Source: Deltaproteobacteria bacterium (GTDB lineage Bacteria > SAR324 > JACQKK01). From it: 16,360 nucleotides of DNA. Positions 7,831 through 14,142 of this stretch are shown piece by piece. How positions within the stretch are numbered: position 1 is the first letter of the stretch; each line of letters opens with the position of its first letter. A program made the translations under genes and the position numbers. Where the stretch lies: assembly GCA_029879595.1 (NCBI GenBank), contig JAOUPZ010000019.1:1-16360 (forward strand). Direction: 5' to 3'. The notes under the pieces are model-generated. The model was not told the DNA's origin, did no database searches, and saw only the letters and a list, made by a program, of their open reading frames with translations.

Positions 7831-7875
7831 CTCCGATGTTTCCGGTGTTTCCAGTGCTTCCAGTGCTTCACTTCC
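7831..7875. repeat. 9-bp degenerate tandem repeat, about 5 units
   Basis: Consecutive units are CTCCGATGT, TTCCGGTGT, TTCCAGTGC, TTCCAGTGC and TTCACTTCC. They begin 3 bp after the PilZ stop codon. Two units are identical and the outer ones have drifted. No reading frame across them looks like a real protein. Confidence 0.7.
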
Positions 7876-7887
7876 ATCCGGTTTTTT

Positions 7888-7935
7888 TTCTTCACCGCAT
7901 TCTTCACCGCATTCTTCACGGCATTCTTCCCGGCA
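7888..7935. repeat. 12-bp tandem repeat, 4 units
   Basis: The units are TTCTTCACCGCA (7888-7899), TTCTTCACCGCA (7900-7911), TTCTTCACGGCA (7912-7923) and TTCTTCCCGGCA (7924-7935). A run of eight T precedes the array. Divergence increases from left to right. A multiple-of-three unit keeps frames open across it, which creates spurious antisense ORFs with KNAV or EEC repeats. Confidence 0.8.
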
Positions 7936-8144
7936 TACATCCGTAAATCGCCCCCGGCTTTTGCCCGCGGGCTGGCCCTGCTTGACGCCCCCTGAGCCTT
8001 TCCCGGTTCCGGCCACTGCCTGGTGGACAAAGGGCGGCATATCCGCTTTGATTATATGACTGGCCAGTTGAGGGGTTCCCGCCAGGGAGGGCCAGAGCCG
8101 ACCATGGAGTTCCATGGCAGACCAGAACAGCAAGCCGGAAACCT

Positions 8145-9425
8145 ATGAGCATCTCTTTGCAACCCGTAAAAGGAACCCGTGACTTCTACCCGGACGACAT
8201 GCGCCTGCGCAACTGGCTGTTCGATATCTGGCGCAACGCCTCCCGGCGCTTCGGGTTCGAGGAATACGATGCCTGCGTGCTGGAAAGCGAGGAGCTCTAC
8301 ATCCGCAAGGCCGGGGATGAAATAACAGGGCAGCTCTACAACTTCGAGGACAAGGGGGGGCGGCGCATCGCCCTGCGCCCTGAGATGACTCCTTCACTGG
8401 CCCGGCTGGTATTGCAACGGCAGAGCAGCCTCACCTTCCCCCTCAAGTGGTTCTCCATCCCCCAGTGCTTCAGATATGAGCGCATGACACGGGGCCGCCG
8501 GAGGGAGCATTTCCAGTGGAACGCAGACATCGTCGGCCAGCCGGACCAGATGGCGGAACTGGAAGCCCTTTCGCTGCTGCTGACAGCCATGCGGATGATG
8601 GGCCTGGGCCCTGAGCATATCCGGGTGCATGTGAACGACCGGCGGCTGCTGGACGCCATCCTGGACCATATACAGGCCCCGCGGGAAAACCACCTGGCCG
8701 TGATGGTGGTAATGGACAAACGCGACAAGATCACCCCGGAGGAACTGAACCGGCTGCTGGAGGAGCAGGGCCTGAGCCCAGAAATGACGGCCCGGCTCAA
8801 CACATTCCTGGCCATGCGCTCCCTGGATGAGGTGCTGGCGGAACTGGGGGAATGCGAGGCCATCGCCTCCCTGCGGACCCTGTTGGAGCGCCTGGAGCAA
8901 TCCGGACTGGGGGGCTACGCCCGCTTCGACATTACGGTTGTGAGGGGGCTCTCCTACTACACCGGCACCGTGTTCGAAGTCCGCGATGCCGGGGCCAGCC
9001 TGAGGGCCATTTGCGGCGGCGGCCGCTATGACAGTCTGCTTTCCACCTTTGGCGGCCAGGATGTCCCGGCGGTGGGGTTTGGATTTGGGGACGTGGTGAT
9101 CCTGGAGCTGTTATCCGACCTTGGACTGCTGCCCCAGCTGGACCGGGAGCTGGAGTTCGCGGTAATCCCATTTTCCCAAAACGAGGCTCCGCTGGCCCTG
9201 CAGATAGCCCAGGGCCTCAGGGAGCAGGGCCGTACGGTCAGCACCGATTTCTCCTACCGCAAGCTGAAAAAAGCCCTGCAACGGGCCGACGCCACCGGAG
9301 CCCTCAAGGCCCTGCTCCTGCTGCCGGATGAAGCCGCCCAGGGCCTGGCCGTGCTCCGGGACATGAAAACCCGCACCGAGGAGACCGTGCCCCTGGCCGG
9401 TATCATGGAGCAAAAGGCGGACTGA
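8145..9425 (+). CDS. hisS: Histidyl-tRNA synthetase
   Basis: The 426-residue length is normal for bacterial HisRS. The class II core begins with PVKGTRDFYP (residues 7-16). LRPEMTPSLAR follows at 77-87, and motif 2 is at 109-125 (FRYERMTRGRRREHFQW). The HisA signature is RGLSYYTGTVFEV, with the catalytic Arg at 267. The glycine-rich HisB/motif 3 region is GGGRYDSLLSTFGG ... PAVGFGFG (about 289-313). The C-terminal part, from about residue 325, has the class IIa anticodon-binding fold pattern (FAVIPFSQNEAPLALQIAQ ... YRKLKKALQRADATGA). The enzyme charges tRNA-His with histidine in the cytosol. It is not HisZ, because the catalytic and HisA motifs are intact. One oddity is Ser270 where most bacterial enzymes have Asp (RGLDYYT). 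The start codon has only a weak GGAA upstream, and a tiny ORF overlaps it by ATGA, which may mean translational coupling. Confidence 0.93.
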   Translation: MSISLQPVKGTRDFYPDDMRLRNWLFDIWRNASRRFGFEEYDACVLESEELYIRKAGDEITGQLYNFEDKGGRRIALRPEMTPSLARLVLQRQSSLTFPLKWFSIPQCFRYERMTRGRRREHFQWNADIVGQPDQMAELEALSLLLTAMRMMGLGPEHIRVHVNDRRLLDAILDHIQAPRENHLAVMVVMDKRDKITPEELNRLLEEQGLSPEMTARLNTFLAMRSLDEVLAELGECEAIASLRTLLERLEQSGLGGYARFDITVVRGLSYYTGTVFEVRDAGASLRAICGGGRYDSLLSTFGGQDVPAVGFGFGDVVILELLSDLGLLPQLDRELEFAVIPFSQNEAPLALQIAQGLREQGRTVSTDFSYRKLKKALQRADATGALKALLLLPDEAAQGLAVLRDMKTRTEETVPLAGIMEQKAD

Positions 9426-9428
9426 GAG

Positions 9429-9443
9429 CGCCGGACGCCGGCG
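9429..9443. terminator. Strong hairpin between convergent hisS and the HhH-GPD gene
   Basis: CGCCGG (9429-9434) and CCGGCG (9438-9443) are perfect 6-bp GC arms around a 3-nt loop. They sit in the 28-bp gap between the two convergent stop codons. There is no proper U-tract on either strand, so it may stop or protect transcripts from both sides rather than be a classical intrinsic terminator. Confidence 0.4.
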
Positions 9444-9453
9444 AAGATGTTTG

Positions 9454-10209
9454 TCAGGTGGAGTACTTGGGGCAGTAGGGCTGCAACTCGCAGCGGTCGC
9501 AGTAGGGCCGGCCCCGCTTGCACACGCGCTCCGCCAGATCCCAGCAGGAGTGGTCGAATATCCCCGGATATTCGGGAAATAATTCACGCGCACAGTACAC
9601 AACCTCCTCCTCGGATGCCGGATCGTTTATGAAGCCCATGCGGTAAAACACCCTCCTCACATGACTGTCCGGAGTGATGTCCAGGTGGCTCGTATCCTCA
9701 AGGGGCACCTTGAAGTAACGGAACAGGATGTTGGCCATGCTGCTGGCGAACTTTCCACGCATACCCTCAAAATGAAGGAGCCGCCTGATGAGCGTGGCGC
9801 TGCGCGGGGTATCGTTCCAGATGTTTCCCGCATTTCCCCCGAATTTCTCTGTCACCGTGTTCACTGCCCTGAAAAACACTCCCGCCATCCGGGTGGGATA
9901 GCGATGCAGGTCCAGGGAGATAAACACATTGTTCAGCTGTTTTTCGTTGAGCTCCGCGAAATTGGCAAAATCGTAGCCTTCCCATCTGAAGGCATTTTTA
10001 AGGCGGGTTGGGATCTCCCAGGCCAGGGCCGATTCTATGCCCCGGTCCATCAGATACCCCAGCAGAAATACATGCGGATTCCTCTCCAGATCGTTAACTA
10101 CCCGGTTGGTTTCCTCGTTTTCGGTAAATGCTATCTCAGCCCGGGGCCTTTGGAGCGGCTCCTGACCCTGCTTTACCAGATAACTTATGAGGATCTCGCG
10201 ATTGGACAT
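9454..10209 (-). CDS. Endonuclease III-like HhH-GPD protein with [4Fe-4S] loop
   Basis: The 251-residue protein ends with the exact iron-sulfur loop of the endonuclease III family: C230-X6-C237-X2-C240-X5-C246. In front of it is a divergent helix-hairpin-helix (FEGMRGKFAS, 147-156), with Lys153 at the position of the catalytic Lys of Nth. PDSHVRR (180-186) follows, with Asp181 at the position of the catalytic Asp (VDTH in Nth). The N-terminal 145 residues are helical, with the family's L..N.f..LL..l.drg pattern (LERNPHVFLLGYLMDRGIES). Known members remove oxidised or mismatched bases and nick DNA. The substrate here is uncertain because the HhH glycines and the VDTH motif are altered, and the protein is about 40 residues longer than E. 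coli Nth. The start is ATG 10209, with GGAGA some 14 bp upstream (loose spacing). It is a solitary gene convergent with hisS. Confidence 0.82.
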   Translation of the reverse strand: MSNREILISYLVKQGQEPLQRPRAEIAFTENEETNRVVNDLERNPHVFLLGYLMDRGIESALAWEIPTRLKNAFRWEGYDFANFAELNEKQLNNVFISLDLHRYPTRMAGVFFRAVNTVTEKFGGNAGNIWNDTPRSATLIRRLLHFEGMRGKFASSMANILFRYFKVPLEDTSHLDITPDSHVRRVFYRMGFINDPASEEEVVYCARELFPEYPGIFDHSCWDLAERVCKRGRPYCDRCELQPYCPKYST

Positions 10210-10318
10210 GGCTGTTCTGCCGCTCTCCTGACGTTCTGATGAGACTGATGTGTTTCTGGATCAGCAGTGCTTCTGATCCTGGTGGGGTAGTCTGTTTCGA
10301 TCCCTTTTGTTGATGTAT

Positions 10319-10355
10319 GGACAAAAAAAAAGGCCACCCTCGCAGCCCCATGTCC
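10319..10355 (-). terminator. Possible minus-strand intrinsic terminator or end of a structured leader RNA
   Basis: Read on the minus strand, GGCT ... GGCC (a 4-bp stem with one G-U pair and an 8-nt loop, GCGAGGGT) is followed at once by nine T (10331-10323). GGACA and TGTCC arms (10319-10323 and 10351-10355) bracket the whole element. It lies 110 bp upstream of the HhH-GPD start, with a GC-rich, hairpin-containing stretch in front (10332-10461). It could be an attenuator in the HhH-GPD leader or the 3' end of a small RNA. The short stem keeps confidence low, and I could not match it to a known riboswitch class. Confidence 0.35.
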
Positions 10356-10529
10356 TTGTATCGTCTGTACGGCCCTGCCGCTGGAGAATGTTGCCGGCTC
10401 CGGCGGTATCATCAATTTCCTGGTGTTTAATCCGGGCTTTGCCGTCAAGGCTCATAAGCACGGTTCTTCAGAAATCGTGAAAAACTTTAACATAACGGAA
10501 GGGAAAAGTAAAAATTTTAACCTCCTTAA

Positions 10530-10543
10530 GTGACCCAGGTCAC
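10530..10543. promoter_or_regulatory. CRP/FNR-family-like operator upstream of the cytochrome gene
   Basis: GTGACCCAGGTCAC is a perfect inverted repeat: 6-bp arms with a 2-bp centre, equivalently GTGA-N6-TCAC, the half-site spacing of CRP/FNR-superfamily regulators. Its centre (10536.5) is 41-42 bp before about 10578. GATAGA (10566-10571) would serve as the -10 for a start there, the geometry of class II activation. A redox- or NO-responsive regulator would suit a cytochrome gene, but the regulator cannot be named from the site. Confidence 0.45.
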
Positions 10544-10608
10544 CAAGTTCACGCCGGATTTTTGCGATAGAAATCCTGGGAAGGAGGAATATCAACGCCA
10601 CCCAGTAG

Positions 10609-10649
10609 CAGCTGAAACAGGCCCTGGCCTGACCAGGGACAACTGAAAC
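10609..10649 (+). promoter_or_regulatory. Leader stem-loop flanked by direct repeats
   Basis: CCCTGG (10622-10627) and CCAGGG (10633-10638) form a 6-bp stem with a CCTGA loop, 31 bp before the cytochrome ATG. It is bracketed by CAGCTGAAAC (10609-10618) and CAACTGAAAC (10640-10649), which differ at one base. There is no U-tract, so it is not a terminator. An RNA stability or translation element is possible. Confidence 0.35.
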
Positions 10650-10669
10650 TAATTTCGCAGGAGAAGACC

Positions 10670-11251
10670 ATGAACAGGAAATTCATCATGCTGGCAGTAC
10701 TGGCCGGATTCTCACTGGCCTTTTTCCCGGCCGGGTTTTCCGCGGCCGACGACAAGGAGAGCCTGAAGAAGGACGCGGTTAAGATTGTCAAGCAGTTTGC
10801 CGAGGAACTGACCGGCAAGATGCAGGCCGCCATGAAGCAGGGAGGCCCCCCCAAGGCCATTGAGGTGTGCTCCCGCGATGCCCAGGACACAGCCTCCCGG
10901 CTATCCCGGGAAAACGGTCAGGTGGTGCGGCGGGTCAGCCTCAAGCTGCGCAACCATGCCGATGCCCCGGATGCCTGGGAGCAAAACGTGCTCAAGGAAT
11001 TCGACAGTCAGGTGAAGTCAGGGAAAAACGCCCAGGATCTGGCCAAGGCAGAAATTGTCTCCGAGCCGGAAGGACGGTTCTTCCGCTTCATGAAGGCGAT
11101 TCCCACCGCGGAGCTTTGCCTGGCCTGCCATGGCAAGAGCATCGACCCCACGGTAAAAAGCGCCCTGAGTGAGAACTACCCCCACGACAATGCCCAGGGC
11201 TACGAGGCGGGAATGGTCCGCGGAGCGTTCTCCATCAAGCGCAAGCTCTAA
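10670..11251 (+). CDS. Periplasmic one-heme c-type cytochrome, DUF3365 (Tll0287-like)
   Basis: The 193-residue protein has a standard signal peptide (MNRKFIMLAVLAGFSLAFFPAGFSA, cleavage near 25-26). It has a single CxxCH heme site, CLACH at residues 150-154, followed by GKS. The region between carries DUF3365 hallmarks: PPKAIEVCSRDAQ with Cys67, and the block RRVSLKLRNHADAPDAWE (87-104). In the structurally studied member Tll0287 the heme is ligated by the CxxCH His and a distant Cys, and Cys67 is in the corresponding place. The fold is PAS-like, so these proteins are suspected redox sensors or electron carriers. A good Shine-Dalgarno (AGGAGA, 10659-10664) lies 5 bp before the ATG. It is monocistronic, convergent with purC across 36 bp, and probably controlled through the upstream CRP/FNR-like dyad. 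Confidence 0.88.
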   Translation: MNRKFIMLAVLAGFSLAFFPAGFSAADDKESLKKDAVKIVKQFAEELTGKMQAAMKQGGPPKAIEVCSRDAQDTASRLSRENGQVVRRVSLKLRNHADAPDAWEQNVLKEFDSQVKSGKNAQDLAKAEIVSEPEGRFFRFMKAIPTAELCLACHGKSIDPTVKSALSENYPHDNAQGYEAGMVRGAFSIKRKL

Positions 11252-11287
11252 GTCAATCCGGCTGCAGGCTCTACGCAGGACTAGTCA

Positions 11288-12298
11288 TCAAAGGGCCGCC
11301 AGGGCATCGGTAAAGCGGGTGCTCTGCCGGCCCTCCACCACGATATCGTGAAAGTCCTGATAGAGAGCCTTGGCGGCCTCGAGATATGGCGCGGAAAGAT
11401 TGTCCGGCTTGCTTTTCAGCTCGTTGACCACAATATCCTTCCAGTTTTCCGTGCCTCTTTCCTGGGCGATTCTGCCCCCTTCCTCGACCGCCTTCAGCCA
11501 GGGACTGTCCAGATAGTAATTCCGCAGAAACTGCTTGCTGAAGACTGCATCGCCCTGGCTGACCCGCAGTTCATCGGGGCCGATGCTGTCCACCAGTGAC
11601 ACCTGTCCGTCGATGAAGGCCCATTCCAGCTTGCCATCCCAGAGCTTGAGTCCGCGCTCGGCCAGCAGCTTTCGCAGGAACAGCGCAACCGCGCAGGTCT
11701 TGGCATAGAGCTCCCGCAGTTTTTTCGTATCGCCCTTGAGGATCAGCGCCGCCTCCTGATAGGAAATCACCCGGTCCTTGTTCTCCAGTTTGGTGGAAAA
11801 CTCGATCAGGGGCTCCTTGAACTCCGCCCCTTCCCGGATATCGAAGTTGTACCAGTGCTTTCTCTTGAGCAGGCTTGACCCCGCCGGCACGCCGAATCTG
11901 AACAGAACCTCCAGGGGAATCAACTGGCGGGGCTGGAGCTGAAAACCATAGTCGTACACCAGACTCCCACCGATGGACTCGGCCTTCAGGTGGGGAACGT
12001 CCACCTTGGTCACCAGCAGCCGGTTGCTCTCGCGCCTGATGAAATGGTGCACGATGGGAATATTGGCCGCGATGTCGCCGGACTCATCCTGCTCCAGCGC
12101 TTTCCACTGCCCGGGGTCCTCAAGAGCCCTGAAGAAAAACTCCCCCAGCCGGCTCAGGATCTCACCTTTGCCCGGGATGGGGTCCGGCATCTTTCCCCAG
12201 TCGAAGACCGAGTAATCATCCGTGTATTCAAAAAACAGTTCCGTCGGTTCCTGGGTCTGGTAAATGTTTTTCACACTGCCGGTATATATAAGTTTCAT
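11288..12298 (-). CDS. purC: Phosphoribosylaminoimidazole-succinocarboxamide synthase (SAICAR synthetase)
   Basis: The enzyme joins CAIR and aspartate with ATP in purine biosynthesis. The 336-residue product shows the family's order of motifs: GSVKNIY near the N-terminus (7-13, the phosphate-binding strand loop usually written GKxKxIY), then YSVFDWGKMPDPIPGKG (29-45). LIPLEVLFRFGVPAGSSL follows in the middle (consensus LExVvRN...GSSL). Near the C-terminal half is LWDGKLEWAF, then QVSLVDSIGPDELR (consensus D.K.EfG ... l.DEi.pDs.R). It is longer than E. coli PurC (about 237 aa) and belongs to the long SVFDWG variant seen in several bacterial lineages. The start is ATG 12298 and the ribosome site is weak. 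It is not adjacent to other pur genes. The YfiH-family gene upstream on the same strand is 259 bp away behind a probable terminator, so purC is likely transcribed on its own. Confidence 0.92.
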   Translation of the reverse strand: MKLIYTGSVKNIYQTQEPTELFFEYTDDYSVFDWGKMPDPIPGKGEILSRLGEFFFRALEDPGQWKALEQDESGDIAANIPIVHHFIRRESNRLLVTKVDVPHLKAESIGGSLVYDYGFQLQPRQLIPLEVLFRFGVPAGSSLLKRKHWYNFDIREGAEFKEPLIEFSTKLENKDRVISYQEAALILKGDTKKLRELYAKTCAVALFLRKLLAERGLKLWDGKLEWAFIDGQVSLVDSIGPDELRVSQGDAVFSKQFLRNYYLDSPWLKAVEEGGRIAQERGTENWKDIVVNELKSKPDNLSAPYLEAAKALYQDFHDIVVEGRQSTRFTDALAAL

Positions 12299-12500
12299 AA
12301 TTTGATATCCGATTGAAATATCCCTGACTGAGGCTAAGCACCTGTGTTTTTCGGCCTTGCACGGTCTGAAAGACCGGCAGGAGATTGTTCTTCGTCATGC
12401 AGGGGTGTGGCACATCACGAAGACTCTGCAAAAAATTCCACCACAGAACCCCAACAGTGTCCACAGAACTTTTTTGAGAAATTTCTTCAGCCCGGCGCGA

Positions 12501-12535
12501 TAAAAGCCCGTTAACCGTCTGCTCACAGAACGGGC
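12501..12535 (-). terminator. Probable intrinsic terminator of the YfiH-family gene
   Basis: On the minus strand GCCCGTT (12535-12529) and AACGGGC (12512-12506) pair perfectly over 7 bp around a 16-nt loop, followed directly by TTTTA (12505-12501). It begins 23 bp after the stop of the gene at 12558. The long loop and short T-run make it moderate rather than strong. Confidence 0.5.
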
Positions 12536-12557
12536 CGCCGCGGCTCATGGGATGGCA

Positions 12558-13364
12558 TCAGCCGAGCCCGATGAAGCTGATATTCCGACCGGCCGGCAGG
12601 GAGCCCTGGCGGGTTGAGCGCCGGTGACTGGCAAAAGGGTGCTCACCGCCGCTCTCGACATGACAGCAGGTGCAGCGCGGGTCGGCGAATATATTCCCCG
12701 GTGGCACTCCAAGCCTCAAAGCCTGGTTTTCCAGCACCCGGGCCAGGGACAGCATGGGCCTTTCCCGCCCTTCAGTCACAGCGCCCTGCAAATCCGTTCG
12801 GGAAAAGCCGTGCAGGCAATCCGGCCCCACCTCATAACAGCAGGAACCAATATGTGGTCCCAGGGACAGCATCACCCCGCCTGGGTCCGAACCGTCCCGT
12901 TGCCACTGATCCAGCAGGTTCGGCAGGATCCCGGCGGCGGCGCCCCGCCAGCCCGCGTGCAACCCGGCAAAGGCCCCCGTGCCCTGGTCAAAGGCCAGCA
13001 GGGGCACACAATCAGCGGTTTTTATCACGAACAGAGCCGGGCCGGACTTCGCCAGGCTTGACTGGCCGCATATGCCGTCGCCGGCAAGCTGCGAGGCCCC
13101 CCGGGCGTTGTACCCGGAGGCTATCCCCTGCCAGGGGATGACATCGGCGGAATGGTGCTGATCCAGGAGTATCCTGGGGCCAGCGGCCACTCCCATCTCA
13201 TTTTCCAGCAGCGGGCCCAGCCTGCCGTCCAGTTCCCTATCCGTCATGGGGGCAAGGGCGGTGCTGTAACCCGCAACCAATCCGGGAGATTTTCCATGCA
13301 GCCTGCCATCGGCAAATACCCGGAACCGGCCGGCGGAGCCCTGGGGCGGGATCATGTCCTGCAT
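12558..13364 (-). CDS. pgeF: YfiH/PgeF (DUF152, LACC1-like) family protein
   Basis: The 268-residue length and the motif series fit the family that includes E. coli YfiH and human LACC1. The metal-ligand set is visible: LDQHH with His71, KTADCVPLL with Cys119, and GLHAGWRGAA with His136. LGPHIGSCCYEVG (168-180) and DPRCTCC (228-234) come next, then FASHRRSTRQGS (244-255) in place of the usual FfSyRRd..TGR. Members have been called polyphenol oxidases or laccases. Later work assigns purine-nucleoside phosphorylase/adenosine deaminase activity (LACC1 and bacterial homologues) or, for E. coli YfiH, repair of misincorporated peptidoglycan muropeptides. The substrate here is open. The extra cysteines (C174, C175, C183, C231, C233, C234) are noticeable. 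The start may be ATG 13364 or 13355; neither has a good ribosome site. Confidence 0.87.
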   Translation of the reverse strand: MQDMIPPQGSAGRFRVFADGRLHGKSPGLVAGYSTALAPMTDRELDGRLGPLLENEMGVAAGPRILLDQHHSADVIPWQGIASGYNARGASQLAGDGICGQSSLAKSGPALFVIKTADCVPLLAFDQGTGAFAGLHAGWRGAAAGILPNLLDQWQRDGSDPGGVMLSLGPHIGSCCYEVGPDCLHGFSRTDLQGAVTEGRERPMLSLARVLENQALRLGVPPGNIFADPRCTCCHVESGGEHPFASHRRSTRQGSLPAGRNISFIGLG

Positions 13365-14142
13365 ATGCTAACGTCGCAAATTAATTGCCTGTGAAATTCC
13401 GGACGGGTCCTTTCCCAGCCGGATTTTGGTATATACAACGAAAAAACCAATATTAACATGGACCTTTCTACCCCCGTTTTCGTTATATGTATACCTTCTC
13501 TGAGTCCGAATTGCTTGAAGGGGTACTGCTGATTAATGTTTTCGGACCCAAATGGCAGAACAGCGCTTTGCAGGAAAGGTGTTCCGGGTTGCGGATGTTC
13601 CTGGCTGCCGGGTTACCGGAATATTGGGGGAATTCGCAATTGTCGCAAGGCATATTTTTATTTTCTTTGAATCAATGGTGACGTCCCATCAAAATTCCGA
13701 ACCGGAATTTAAGCGCCTGAAACGCTTATGGGAATAGAACATGTTCTTCATATCAACAGAATGCTTCTGCAAACATATGTATGGATATATGCATCAGATT
13801 CAGAGGATATCAGTTCTGAGACTGCATTGAGAACTTCATTTGACCGAAATGGCCATCCCAACGTGACTGCACAGGGAAGAAAGCAATGCATTCACCATTG
13901 AAACTAATGGGTTGACCACTGAAAACATCAGCGCGTTTTTGGATATACATAAATAAATAACTGATTAAACAGAACAGGCAATTACACTGAATACGATATA
14001 AATAATTCAATATGATTTTTGGCATCTTGAACAAACGTATAAATGTGTATGCTTTGACGTGATGAAAAGCCTTTCTTTCAAGGTAAGATGAGATTGCTGT
14101 TTTTTTTATCTTCACAATGTATTTAAAAAACACTTGGCACCA
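13365..14142. other. AT-rich gene-free region of about 780 bp
   Basis: By eye this stretch is much richer in A+T than its neighbours, especially 13740-14130. Two small overlapping plus-strand ORFs exist (13487-13681 and 13552-13737; 64 and 61 codons). Neither has a ribosome site or recognisable motif, and they overlap each other in different frames. A 172-codon minus ORF (13810-14328) overlaps the kinase start and looks like a shadow. There are several small dyads, including GAACATGTTC at 13737-13746. Possible kinase promoter parts are TTGAAC (14027-14032) and TATGCT (14048-14053), with only 15 bp between. Confidence 0.5.
13692..13727. repeat. Two adjacent inverted repeats (hairpins)
   Basis: AAATTCCG (13692-13699) and CGGAATTT (13703-13710) are a perfect 8-bp stem around AAC. 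Directly after it come AAGCG (13711-13715) and CGCTT (13723-13727), a 5-bp stem with a 7-nt loop. No U-tract follows. They might belong to a small RNA or be remnants; no gene is assigned. Confidence 0.45.

Larger units (their letters stand above)
7828..8144 (+). other. Intergenic region between the PilZ gene and hisS
   Basis: Apart from the two tandem repeats, this 317-bp gap contains no convincing gene. Near its end are GGGAGGG (8085-8091) and a 14-codon ORF starting at ATG 8104 (MEFHGRPEQQAGNL) whose TGA overlaps the hisS ATG as ATGA. TGGACA (8024-8029) and TATATG (8053-8058) are present, but their 23-bp spacing is too long for a standard promoter. I find no intrinsic terminator for the PilZ gene. 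Confidence 0.4.
10210..10669. other. Gene-free region between the HhH-GPD gene and the cytochrome gene
   Basis: This 460-bp divergent region contains no credible protein gene; the minus-strand ORFs here are short and overlap in different frames without family features. It holds the A9/T9 element with its hairpin (10319-10355), a GCCGG/CCGGC mini-hairpin (10393-10404), an AT-rich segment (about 10480-10520), a CRP/FNR-like dyad (10530-10543) and the cytochrome leader hairpin. Confidence 0.5.

Noticed and set aside
7396..8133. Minus-strand ORF with EEC/KNAV repeats opposite the PilZ gene
   Set aside because: The repeats come from translating the 12-bp and 9-bp tandem DNA arrays. There is no ribosome site, and the PilZ frame is clearly real.
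10332..10461. GEMM (c-di-GMP) riboswitch because of GGCAAAGCC
   Set aside because: The 5' half with its GAAA tetraloop and the GGGACGCAAAGCC context are not present. Kept only as an unassigned candidate RNA.
12228..12548. Minus-strand 106-codon ORF overlapping the start of purC
   Set aside because: It overlaps the purC N-terminus in another frame, spans the probable terminator and has no recognisable motif or ribosome site.
12614..13141. Plus-strand ORFs opposite the YfiH-family gene
   Set aside because: They are Pro/Arg/Ala-rich shadows of a gene with full YfiH/PgeF metal-ligand motifs.
13487..13737. Two small plus-strand ORFs in the AT-rich region
   Set aside because: They overlap each other in different frames and lack ribosome sites and family features. 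Recorded only as contents of the gene-free region.
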